From assembly GCA_963733885.1 (NCBI GenBank), contig CAVTES010000004.1, positions 310,001 through 374,000 of the forward strand: a stretch of DNA of 64,000 nt. The letters run 5' to 3'. Shown one piece after another: positions 42,735 through 50,502 of this stretch (the stretch's first letter is position 1; every line of letters begins with the position of its first letter). The notes below the pieces were generated by a model. That model searched no databases, was not told the origin of the DNA, and saw nothing but the letters and a program-made list of their open reading frames with translations. Position numbers and translations under genes: made by a program. Source of the stretch: JACVRW01 sp963733885 (GTDB taxonomy: Bacteria > Actinomycetota > Thermoleophilia > Solirubrobacterales > Thermoleophilaceae).

Positions 42735-43699
42735 TGAACGTGGTCATCGAACGCCACGAGGTGCACGACACTCTGGCCGACGACGTGCGCGATGGCCTGA
42801 CCCGCTCGCTCAAGGAGCTTCCCCCCAAGTACTTCTACGACGAGCGCGGCTCGCTGCTGTTCGACCAGATCACGTCGCTGCCGGAGTACTACCCGACCCG
42901 CTGCGAGCGCTCGATCCTGAACCGGCACGCGCCGGCGATCGTGGAGCGCACCGGCGCCGAGGAGCTGGTCGAGCTGGGCTCGGGGATGGCGTCCAAGACG
43001 CGGGCGCTGCTCTACGCGATGGCGGGCGCGGGCTCCCTGCGCCGCTACGTGCCGTTCGACGTAGACGAGTCTGTCGTGCGGGGCTGCGCGCTCGAGCTCG
43101 TCGAGCTCTACCCGGGCCTGCGCGTGCACGGCGTGGTGGGCGACTTCAGCCGCGACCTCGAGCACGTGCCGGACGGCCGGCGCCGCCTGTTCGCATTCCT
43201 CGGCGGCACGATCGGCAACCTCTACCCCGTCGAGCGGGCGCGCTTCCTGGCGCGCATCCGGGAGCTGATGGGGCCGGGAGACCGGCTCGTGATCGGCACC
43301 GACCTCGTCAAGGACCGAGCGATCCTCGAGGCGGCCTACAACGACGGCGCCGGCGTGACCGCCGAGTTCAACCGCAACGTGCTGCGCGTGATCAACGCCG
43401 GGCTGGAGGCGGACTTCGACCCCGAGTCTTTCGAGCACGTCGCCTTCTTCGACGAGGCGAACTCATGGATCGAGATGCGCCTGCGCGCCAACGGCGCACA
43501 GCGGGTGCGCATCGACGGCGCGGACCTGGAGGTCACGTTCGCCGACGGCGAGGAGATCCGGACCGAGGTCAGCGCAAAGTTCACGCGCGAGGCGGTGGAG
43601 CGCGAGCTCACCGGCGCCGGCCTGCGCCTGGACGACTTCTTCACGGACGGCTCCGCGCTGTTCGGGCTGGCGTTCGCCCGAGCGGCAGGCCCCGCCTAG
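42734..43699 (+). CDS. egtD: L-histidine N-alpha-methyltransferase EgtD
   Basis: A 321-residue SAM methyltransferase making hercynine from histidine, the first step of ergothioneine synthesis. It has LKELPPKYFYDERGSLLFDQ, EYYPTRCERSILNRH, the SAM motif VELGSGMASKTRALL, FLGGTIGNLYPVERARFL and LVIGTDLVKD, all typical of EgtD. The ATG shares its A with the egtB stop. The genes for EgtA, EgtC and EgtE are not in this window. The 3' end overlaps the convergent Lrp gene by 59 bases. Confidence 0.96.
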   Translation: MNVVIERHEVHDTLADDVRDGLTRSLKELPPKYFYDERGSLLFDQITSLPEYYPTRCERSILNRHAPAIVERTGAEELVELGSGMASKTRALLYAMAGAGSLRRYVPFDVDESVVRGCALELVELYPGLRVHGVVGDFSRDLEHVPDGRRRLFAFLGGTIGNLYPVERARFLARIRELMGPGDRLVIGTDLVKDRAILEAAYNDGAGVTAEFNRNVLRVINAGLEADFDPESFEHVAFFDEANSWIEMRLRANGAQRVRIDGADLEVTFADGEEIRTEVSAKFTREAVERELTGAGLRLDDFFTDGSALFGLAFARAAGPA

Positions 43700-44144
43700 G
43701 GACGGGCGAGGACTGCACGATCGACGTGGTGGTCTGCCCGTAGACCGCGAAGCGGTCGATCACCTCCTCCAAGTGGCCCACGTCCCGGACGTGGGCCTTC
43801 ATGAGGTAGCAGTCGTCGCCGGTGATCCGGTGGCACTCCACGACCTCGGGGGTGCGCTGGGCCAGCTCGGCGACCTTCTTCAGCTCCCGTGGCGCCGGGC
43901 GGATGCGCAGCACAACGGCCAGCTCGTAGCCGAGCGCGCGGGGGTCGATCTCGGTCCGGTAGCCGCCGATCACCCCGTCCTCCTCGAGTCGCTCGAGCCG
44001 GTCGGCCACCGCCGGCGGCGAGAGGCCGACGCGGCGCCCCAGCTCTGCCAGCGACAGCCGGGCGTTGACATCGAGCTCCTGCAGGAGATTGATGTCGGTG
44101 GCGTCGAGGCCATACTGGCTTCGATTCGTAGGCATCGATGGCAT
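43641..44144 (-). CDS. Lrp/AsnC family transcriptional regulator
   Basis: A 167-residue regulator. The HTH is LDVNARLSLAELGRRVGLSP PAVADRL-like, followed by the RAM effector-binding domain (LAVVLRIRPAPRELKKVAEL, VVECHRITGDDCYLMKAHV). The last 25 residues (PVPRRGLPLGRTPARTARSR) exceed the family's usual end and read antisense to egtD. It is divergent from the EamA exporter gene, a common arrangement in which an Lrp protein controls an amino-acid exporter. Confidence 0.92.
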   Translation of the reverse strand: MPSMPTNRSQYGLDATDINLLQELDVNARLSLAELGRRVGLSPPAVADRLERLEEDGVIGGYRTEIDPRALGYELAVVLRIRPAPRELKKVAELAQRTPEVVECHRITGDDCYLMKAHVRDVGHLEEVIDRFAVYGQTTTSIVQSSPVPRRGLPLGRTPARTARSRP

Positions 44145-44191
44145 TCTAGCTTCGAATACGTCTGGAGAGCCGTCGTGCGTCGAGGAATCGT

Positions 44192-45154
44192 ATGGGTGTG
44201 CCCCCGCACGTCTACTTCGTCGTCAGCGCGGTCTTCCACTACCTGGGCCCCGCCTTCGCCGTACTGCTGTTCGCCCGGGTGGACGTGCTCGGCGTCGCGT
44301 GGCTGCGCATCGCCGCCGCGGCGGTCGTGCTCGCGGCGTGGCGGCGGCCATGGCGGGCACTCGCGCGGCTCGACCGCGATGCGCGCGCGCTGCTACTGGG
44401 GTGGGGCGCCGCGCTGGCGCTCATGAACTGCTGCTTCTACGTCGCGATCGACCGGCTGCCGCTGGCCACCGTCGCCGCGATCGAATTCCTGCCGGTGATC
44501 GCGCTGGCGGCGCTGGGAGCGCGCACCCCGCGCAACCTCGCCGCGCTGTTGCTGGCGGTGCCGGGCGTCTACCTGCTTACCGGGGTGCGGGTCGAGGGCG
44601 AGGCGCTCGGCATCGCGCTGGCCTTCGCCAACGCGGGGCTGTTCGCGGTCTACATCGTGCTCGCGCACCGCGTCTCCCGGCTGGGCGTGCTGGGCGGCAT
44701 CGACGGCCTGGCCGCCTCCATGCTGGTCGCCCTTCTCGTCGTGACGCCGCTGGCGGGCTGGGCGGCGCTGCCCGTCCTGACAGATCCGGTGGCGCTGGCA
44801 GCCGGCGCGGGCGTTGGGATCTCGTCCTCGGTGATCCCCTACGTCACCGACCAGCTGGCGATGCGCCGCCTGGCACGCGCCACCTACGCACTGATGGTCT
44901 CGCTCCTGCCGGCTACCGCCACGGTGATCGGCGTCGTCGTGCTGGCCCAGGTGCCCTCGCTCACGGAGCTGCTCGGAGTGGGGCTGGTCGTGGCGGGCGT
45001 GGCCGTCCACCGCGAGGGGGACGACCACGCCGCCGCGTCTAATCGTCGTCGTCGTCGTCGCCGGACGACAACTCGAAGCGGCTCACCACCGGGTCGTGGT
45101 CGCTGGCTCCGCGCGCCCCGTCACCCGCGAAATCGGCCGGCCAGTCGGCGTTGA
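44192..45154 (+). CDS. EamA/DMT family transporter (amino-acid or metabolite exporter)
   Basis: A membrane transporter with ten predicted helices in two EamA repeats; HYLGPAFAVLLFARVDVLGV, LGWGAALALMNCCFYVAIDR, TVAAIEFLPVIALAALGA and VGISSSVIPYVTDQLAMRRL are typical of RhtA-like exporters. The hydrophobic part ends at VGLVVAGVAVHREGDD near 45035. The remaining 40 residues are Arg-rich and antisense to the nuclease gene, crossing a CGT repeat, so the natural protein may be shorter. It is divergent from the Lrp gene. Confidence 0.88.
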   Translation: MGVPPHVYFVVSAVFHYLGPAFAVLLFARVDVLGVAWLRIAAAAVVLAAWRRPWRALARLDRDARALLLGWGAALALMNCCFYVAIDRLPLATVAAIEFLPVIALAALGARTPRNLAALLLAVPGVYLLTGVRVEGEALGIALAFANAGLFAVYIVLAHRVSRLGVLGGIDGLAASMLVALLVVTPLAGWAALPVLTDPVALAAGAGVGISSSVIPYVTDQLAMRRLARATYALMVSLLPATATVIGVVVLAQVPSLTELLGVGLVVAGVAVHREGDDHAAASNRRRRRRRTTTRSGSPPGRGRWLRAPRHPRNRPASRR

Positions 45155-47174
45155 TGTGCGCCACTCGCACCTGCTCGAGGTCGCGCTCGAGCTGGCGCGA
45201 GACGAACTGGTGGTCGAGCGTCTGGGCCTGGCCCTCGAACACGTACGTGTAAGCCGACTCCGGCACCTGCCTCCTCAGCTCGTCCCAGAGGTTGTCGAGA
45301 TCGGCCTCGTCGTACAGCGGGCCGAGCTGGTCGCTCGGGAAGAGCGGTTCGCCGGGCGCGAACGGGTCGTCGGGGCGCGGGAACACGTTCAGGTCGCCGC
45401 CGAACAGCACGCGGGCGCGCCGCTCCTCCGGGCCCTCGCCCGAGGCCGCCTCCACGAGGGCCGCGCCATAGCGCGACTGCTCGGTCCGCTGTCCGACCCG
45501 CCCGTTGGGCGTGGACGAGAAGTGGTTCGAGAACGCCACCAGCTCGACCGGCCGCCCGCGGCCCACGCGATCGCGCCAGATGCGAAAGCGGGCCACCTGC
45601 GGCGGGCGCGTGTACACGTCGCTCCCGTCGACCCCGGTGGAGCGGTCCACGTCGGCCGGCAAGTCGGCGTTCAGCACCTTCGGGTTCTGGACGTCGGTGT
45701 TGTACGGGAGGCCGGGCGCCCGGTACTCGACGGCGGGAGCCGAGCCGAGTACCGGGTCGGCGGCGCGAGCCTCCGCCAGCTCCACGCGGTCCGTCCGGTA
45801 GAGGAACCCGGAGACGATGCCGCGGTCGTCCGCGCCGTCGCGGTCGAGGGCCGCGGCGTAGCGCACGCCGGCGCGGTCCTCGATCTCGAGCGCCAGCTCC
45901 TGCAGCGTGTCCGGTTGGCCGTCGCCGCCGGCAGGCCCGCATACGAGCGCGCCGGCGTCGACGCTGCAGATGTCCTGGTCCTCGGCCTCCTGCACGAGCA
46001 CGATGTCCGGCCGCTGCAGGTCCTCGTCGATCTGCTCAGCCTGCTCGACAAGCTTGGCCCGGTACTCGGCGTCGCTCGCCGGGACGTAGTCGAACGGCGG
46101 CGAGACGCCCGGGCAGCCGCTGTTGCCGGCGAAGTCGCAGCCGTCGGTCGGGTCGTCGCGGAAGTCGTAGAGGTTCTCGACGTTGTAGTTCGCCACCGAG
46201 TATTCGTCGTCGCGGTCGTGCCGCCGCGGCGGCGCGTTCCGGGACGGGTCGACGCCCTGCTTCAGCGCCGGCTGTTCGGCGACCTGCACGGAGTACTTGT
46301 TGAAGCTGAAGTAGACGCCGCCCTCGAGGTCGTTGCGGACGCTGTCGAAGGTTCGAACGGGGGCGATCAGCTCGGTCGAGTCGTTCGCCGCGAACTTCAC
46401 GCCGAGCGAGCCGAGCAGGATCCGGTAGCCGTTGCCGTTGTCGAACAGCGGCGGGTGCCGGTCGTCGAGCGGGTGCGGGTCGCGGAAGGCGCGCCGCGCG
46501 AAGCGGTCGCGGCGGTCGGCGATCCTGAGCTCGTCGCTCATGACCCACGCCTCGCCGTCCGCAGTCGAGGCGAACACGTCGCGGGCGCTGGTGGCGAGGA
46601 AGCCGGCCGGCACCCTCACCGACATGCCCTCGCGGCGCTCCCACCAGCGGTTGGCGTCCGCAAGGACGCTCGGCGGCGCGGCCTCGATCGAGGGCGCCTC
46701 GGCGTCCAGGTCGACCCCGGTGCGCTCGACCCTGACGAGGCTCGCGCTGGTGAGCTCGGTGAGGCTGAAGAACTCGGTCACCCGCGCGCGCACCACGATC
46801 TCGTCGCCCACCTGAGGGACATAGCCGCCGATCAGGTCTTGGAAGCGGCTCTGGAAGACGAAGATGCCGTCAGAGGTGTTCGCGCTGTCGTCGGCGGTCC
46901 CCGGGGTGCTCTGGAGGAAGAAGCCGAAGTTGGGAACGCCGGCGCTCGTGCGGGAGATGACCTTCTGCCGCACCACGCCCTGGGTCTCGACGAAGGTGCT
47001 CGACGACCCGTTGCCCGTCGGCGGCGCGAAGGGCGAGCGGTGGGTCGCGCCGTTGTCGGTGTCGGCGACCTCGCCCTGGATCTGGCCGATGGTGAGCACC
47101 GGCTCCTGGGCGAGACAGGACGCGGGAAGGGCGGCGGCGAGCAGCGCCACCGCGAGGAAGATCGAGGTTCGCAT
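45039..47174 (-). CDS. Secreted endonuclease/exonuclease/phosphatase-family nuclease (ExeM/NucH-like)
   Basis: A 711-residue exported protein. The signal peptide is MRTSIFLAVALLAAALPASC. An OB-fold-like domain (YVPQVGDEIVVRARVTEF) precedes the catalytic fold: SVANYNVENLYDFRDDP, DIVLVQEAEDQD with the metal-binding Glu, ELVAFSNHFSS, RVLFGGDLNVFPRPDD and the closing GASDHDPVVSRFEL. This order matches extracellular DNases such as ExeM/NucH. The C-terminus is six Asp residues encoded by a trinucleotide run, overlapping the convergent exporter frame by 116 bases. Confidence 0.9.
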   Translation of the reverse strand: MRTSIFLAVALLAAALPASCLAQEPVLTIGQIQGEVADTDNGATHRSPFAPPTGNGSSSTFVETQGVVRQKVISRTSAGVPNFGFFLQSTPGTADDSANTSDGIFVFQSRFQDLIGGYVPQVGDEIVVRARVTEFFSLTELTSASLVRVERTGVDLDAEAPSIEAAPPSVLADANRWWERREGMSVRVPAGFLATSARDVFASTADGEAWVMSDELRIADRRDRFARRAFRDPHPLDDRHPPLFDNGNGYRILLGSLGVKFAANDSTELIAPVRTFDSVRNDLEGGVYFSFNKYSVQVAEQPALKQGVDPSRNAPPRRHDRDDEYSVANYNVENLYDFRDDPTDGCDFAGNSGCPGVSPPFDYVPASDAEYRAKLVEQAEQIDEDLQRPDIVLVQEAEDQDICSVDAGALVCGPAGGDGQPDTLQELALEIEDRAGVRYAAALDRDGADDRGIVSGFLYRTDRVELAEARAADPVLGSAPAVEYRAPGLPYNTDVQNPKVLNADLPADVDRSTGVDGSDVYTRPPQVARFRIWRDRVGRGRPVELVAFSNHFSSTPNGRVGQRTEQSRYGAALVEAASGEGPEERRARVLFGGDLNVFPRPDDPFAPGEPLFPSDQLGPLYDEADLDNLWDELRRQVPESAYTYVFEGQAQTLDHQFVSRQLERDLEQVRVAHINADWPADFAGDGARGASDHDPVVSRFELSSGDDDDDD

Positions 47175-47334
47175 GGGCCGCGAGGGTAGAGGCTCGTATG
47201 TGAGCGTCTCGTTGCCGAGCTGTTACGCCGCAGAGGGAATCGGCAAGGCTAGATGACTGATTACGCGGAGCGGGTGGCCGAGATCCTCGCCTCGGTCCTG
47301 CCGAAGCCGAGCGCGCCCGTGACAGCATCCACCC

Positions 47335-48516
47335 ATGCGGACGGTCGAGGTCCGGGAGCGCCGAGCACGGCTGGCGCGCCGGCATAGGCTCGCGCTTGGC
47401 GCGCGGGCCGGCGACGTGGAGGAGGCGGCGCGCAGCGTGGTGTGCCTCCACGGCACGGACGCCGCAACGATCTACCTGTCCGCCTGGGCGCGTGTGGAGG
47501 ACATGACCGTGGCCGACCTCGACCGCGCGCTCTACGCCGACCGCTCGCTCGTCAAGCACCTGGCCATGCGTCGGACCCTGTTCGTCTTCCCGCGCGAGAC
47601 GATGGGCATCGCGCAGGCAGGCGCCAGCGACAGGGTGGCGGGCGCGGAGCGGCGCAGGCTGGTACGCAACGTCGAGCGGGCGGGGCTCCACGCCGACGGC
47701 GCGCGCTGGCTCGCGGACGCCTCGGAGCAGGTGCTCGCCGCGCTGTCCGGCGGGCGCGAGGCGACCTCGTCCGAGCTGCGCGCAGAGATCCCGCTGCTCG
47801 AGGGCGCCATCGCCTACGGCGAGGGGAAGTCGTGGGGCGGCAACCTTCCGATCGGCCCACGGATCCTGACCACCCTCTCCGCAGCCGGGCGGATCGTGCG
47901 CGCGTCGAACGACGGCTCCTGGTTCACATCCCGGCCGCGGTGGGCTTTGATGGGCGACTGGCTCGGCGAGGAGCTCGCGCCGCCGAGCGACGCGGAGGGG
48001 GTGACCGGGCTGGTGGAGCGGTGGCTGCGCGCCTTCGGACCCGGTACCGCGGACGACCTGCGGTGGTGGCTGGGGTCCACCGTCAAGGCGGTCCGCGCGG
48101 CGCTCGCGGACGTGGACGCAACGGAGATCGACCTCGGCGGGCGCGCGGGGTACCTGTTGCCGGGCGACCTCGATCCCCCCGACCCGGTGGAGCCATGGGC
48201 CGCGCTGCTTCCGCCGCTGGATCCCCTGACGATGGGGTGGCGAGAGCGTGACTGGTACGTGGGCCCCCACAAGGAGCAGCTGTTCGACACGAACGGCAAC
48301 GCAGGGCCCACCGTTTGGTGGGACGGCCGAATCGTGGGCGGCTGGCGCCAGGACGACGACGGGGCCGTGGTCCTCCAGATGCTCGAGGACGTGGGCGCTG
48401 ACGGGCTGCGCGCAGTCGAGCACGAGGCGGCTCGCCTGACCGATTGGCTTTGCGGCAGCCGGGTGCTGCCCCGGTTCCCGTCACCCCTCTTCAGAGCCGC
48501 CTTGGACACCAGATAG
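47335..48516 (+). CDS. Winged-helix DNA-binding domain protein (HTH_42/AlkZ-like)
   Basis: A 393-residue protein of the HTH_42/YcaQ-like superfamily that includes the DNA glycosylases AlkZ and AlkX. RRHRLALGARAGDVEEAARS, VVCLHGTDAATIYLSAWARV and VKHLAMRRTLFVFP mark the N-terminal winged helices, and RAFGPGTADDLRWWLGSTVK a later one. QxQ/QxD glycosylase motifs as in AlkZ are not evident: the corresponding site reads LHGTDAAT. Base-excision activity is therefore only possible. It starts after a 160-base gap in which I see no other gene. Confidence 0.85.
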   Translation: MRTVEVRERRARLARRHRLALGARAGDVEEAARSVVCLHGTDAATIYLSAWARVEDMTVADLDRALYADRSLVKHLAMRRTLFVFPRETMGIAQAGASDRVAGAERRRLVRNVERAGLHADGARWLADASEQVLAALSGGREATSSELRAEIPLLEGAIAYGEGKSWGGNLPIGPRILTTLSAAGRIVRASNDGSWFTSRPRWALMGDWLGEELAPPSDAEGVTGLVERWLRAFGPGTADDLRWWLGSTVKAVRAALADVDATEIDLGGRAGYLLPGDLDPPDPVEPWAALLPPLDPLTMGWRERDWYVGPHKEQLFDTNGNAGPTVWWDGRIVGGWRQDDDGAVVLQMLEDVGADGLRAVEHEAARLTDWLCGSRVLPRFPSPLFRAALDTR

Positions 48517-48529
48517 GCTGCCGCGCCGA

Positions 48530-49279
48530 GTGGAGCTGAACGGCATCGGCGCGCTGGTGGCGGGCGGGGCCTCCGGGCTCGGCGAGGCGACGGCGCGCGA
48601 GCTCGCGGCACGCGGCGCGCGCGTGACGGTCGCCGACGTGAACGAGGAGCGCGGCGGGGCCATCGCCGCCGAGATCGGCGGCGCGTTCGCGGCCGCGGAC
48701 GTGACCGACGAGGCGCAGGTGCGGGGGGCGGTGGAGTCCGTGGACGGGCTGCGCTTGGCGGTCTCCTGCGCGGGGATCGGCTGGGCTGAGCGCACCGTGA
48801 AGAAGGACGGTCCGGCGGCGCTTCAGCCGTTCGAGACCCTCGTGCGCGTGAACCTGATCGGCACCTTCAACGTGCTACGACTCGCCTCGGCCGCAATGGC
48901 GGCTGGCGAGCCGGACGCGGAGGGCGAGCGCGGCGTGGTGGTGATGACGGCGTCGATCGCGGCCTTCGACGGTCAGATCGGTCAGACCGCCTACGCCGCG
49001 TCCAAAGGCGGCGTGGTTGGGCTGACGCTGCCCGCGGCTCGCGACCTCGCCCGGCTTGGAATCCGCGTCTGCACGATCGCGCCAGGGCTCTTCGACACGC
49101 CGCTGCTGGCGGCGCTCCCTCAGGAGGCGCGCGAGGCGCTCGGAGCCTCGATCCCCTTTCCACCGAGGCTCGGCAGGCCCGAGGAGTACGCGAAGCTGGC
49201 CTGCCACATCGCCGAGAACATCATGCTGAACGGCGAAGTGCTGCGGCTCGACGGGGCCCTGCGGATGGCGCCGAGGTAG
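48530..49279 (+). CDS. Short-chain dehydrogenase/reductase, 3-hydroxyacyl-CoA dehydrogenase type
   Basis: A 249-residue NAD(P)-dependent SDR. It has the cofactor motif VAGGASGLGEATARELAARG, the NNAG-like SCAGIGWAERTV, and the catalytic Ser in VVVMTASIAAFDGQIGQ followed by TAYAASKGGVVGLTL with Tyr and Lys. PGLFDTPLLAALPQEAREAL is characteristic of HSD17B10-type 3-hydroxyacyl-CoA dehydrogenases. Placed 41 bases before a thiolase on the same strand, it probably acts in beta-oxidation. It begins with GTG. Confidence 0.92.
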   Translation: MELNGIGALVAGGASGLGEATARELAARGARVTVADVNEERGGAIAAEIGGAFAAADVTDEAQVRGAVESVDGLRLAVSCAGIGWAERTVKKDGPAALQPFETLVRVNLIGTFNVLRLASAAMAAGEPDAEGERGVVVMTASIAAFDGQIGQTAYAASKGGVVGLTLPAARDLARLGIRVCTIAPGLFDTPLLAALPQEAREALGASIPFPPRLGRPEEYAKLACHIAENIMLNGEVLRLDGALRMAPR

Positions 49280-49320
49280 CCGACGCCCCGGCGCTCCCCT
49301 CCGTGGGTAGGGTTCAGACC

Positions 49321-50484
49321 ATGCCCGAACCAGTGATCGTCGACGCCGTTCGCACCCCCATCGGCCGAGCCTTCAAGGGCTCGCTGGCCCAGCTCCGCCC
49401 CGACGAGATGGGCGCCTTCGTCGTAGATGCGCTGCTCGAGCGCAACCCCGAGGTCGATCCGGCGTCGATCGAGGATCTGTACTGCGGCGTCGGGCTTCCC
49501 CAGGGCCTGCAGGGCTTCAACATCGCCCGGATCATGGTGCTGCTCTCGGAGAAGCTGCCCACCGGCGTGAACGGGGCGACCGTCTCGCGCTATTGCGCCT
49601 CGAGCCTCGAGTCGATCCGGCAGGCCGCGAACGCAGTTGCGGCCGGCCAGGGCGACGCTTACATCGCCGCCGGGGTGGAGTGGGTCTCGCGCTACAACGA
49701 GGCGGTCGAGGGCGCCCGCCCCCAGGACCAGAACGAGAAGCTCCAGGGCGGCAACGGCAGGCCTGACGCATACATCGCTATGGGCAACACGGCCGAGAAC
49801 GTGGCCGAGCGCTACGAGGTCAGCCGGGCCGACATGGACAAGTACGCCCAGCGCTCGCAGGAGCTGGCCGTGCAGTCGCAGGAGAACGGATACTTCGACC
49901 GCGAGATCGTTCCCGTCACGCTGCCGGACGGCACGGTGGTCGCGAAGGACGACGGCCCGCGCCCGAGCTCGACACTCGAGAAGCTGGCCCAGCTCGACCC
50001 GGCCTTCAAGGAGGGCGGCAAGGTCACGGCCGGCAATTCGTGCCCGCTGAACGACGGCGCCGCCGCGGTGCTCGTGATGTCGGACACGAAGGCGAGCGAG
50101 CTTGGCCTGAAGCCGAGGGCGCGGATCCTCACGTCGGCGACCGCCGCCATCGAGCCCGAGTACATGGGCGTCGCCCCGATCGGGGCGATCAGGAACGTGC
50201 TCAACCGCGCCGGGATGACGGTCGACGATGTGGACACCGTCGAGCTGAACGAGGCCTTCGCCGCGCAGGTGATCCCGATCATGGACGAGTGCCACATTCC
50301 GCTCGAGAAGCTGAACCCGCACGGCGGCGCGATCGCGCTCGGTCACCCCTTCGGGATGACCGGCGCCCGCATCATGACCACGCTGTTGAACGGGCTCGAT
50401 ACCGACGACAAGATGATCGGGCTCGAGACGATGTGCGTGGCCGGCGGGCAGGGCCAGGCGATGCTGGTCGAGCGCCTGAACTGA
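49321..50484 (+). CDS. Acetyl-CoA acyltransferase (thiolase)
   Basis: A 387-residue thiolase that cleaves 3-ketoacyl-CoA or condenses acetyl-CoA. The acyl-accepting Cys is in VSRYCASSLESIRQAANAV, the His in GGAIALGHPFGMTGARIMTT, and the second Cys in ETMCVAGGQGQAML. NEAFAAQVIPIMDE completes the active site. The ATG at 49321 starts directly at PEPVIVDAVRTPIGR. With the SDR before it, it forms a two-gene beta-oxidation unit. Confidence 0.95.
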   Translation: MPEPVIVDAVRTPIGRAFKGSLAQLRPDEMGAFVVDALLERNPEVDPASIEDLYCGVGLPQGLQGFNIARIMVLLSEKLPTGVNGATVSRYCASSLESIRQAANAVAAGQGDAYIAAGVEWVSRYNEAVEGARPQDQNEKLQGGNGRPDAYIAMGNTAENVAERYEVSRADMDKYAQRSQELAVQSQENGYFDREIVPVTLPDGTVVAKDDGPRPSSTLEKLAQLDPAFKEGGKVTAGNSCPLNDGAAAVLVMSDTKASELGLKPRARILTSATAAIEPEYMGVAPIGAIRNVLNRAGMTVDDVDTVELNEAFAAQVIPIMDECHIPLEKLNPHGGAIALGHPFGMTGARIMTTLLNGLDTDDKMIGLETMCVAGGQGQAMLVERLN

Positions 50485-50502
50485 GCCTGGATCCAGCCTG
50501 AG

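Noticed and set aside
45096..47189. A 697-codon plus-strand open frame opposite the secreted nuclease
   Set aside because: It mirrors the codon pattern of the nuclease gene, which has a signal peptide and catalytic motifs. The antisense product looks like nothing known.
47253..47340. Short frame starting MTDYAERVAEILASVL in the gap before the winged-helix gene
   Set aside because: The start looks protein-like but soon becomes low-complexity and runs into the next gene. It is too short to support.
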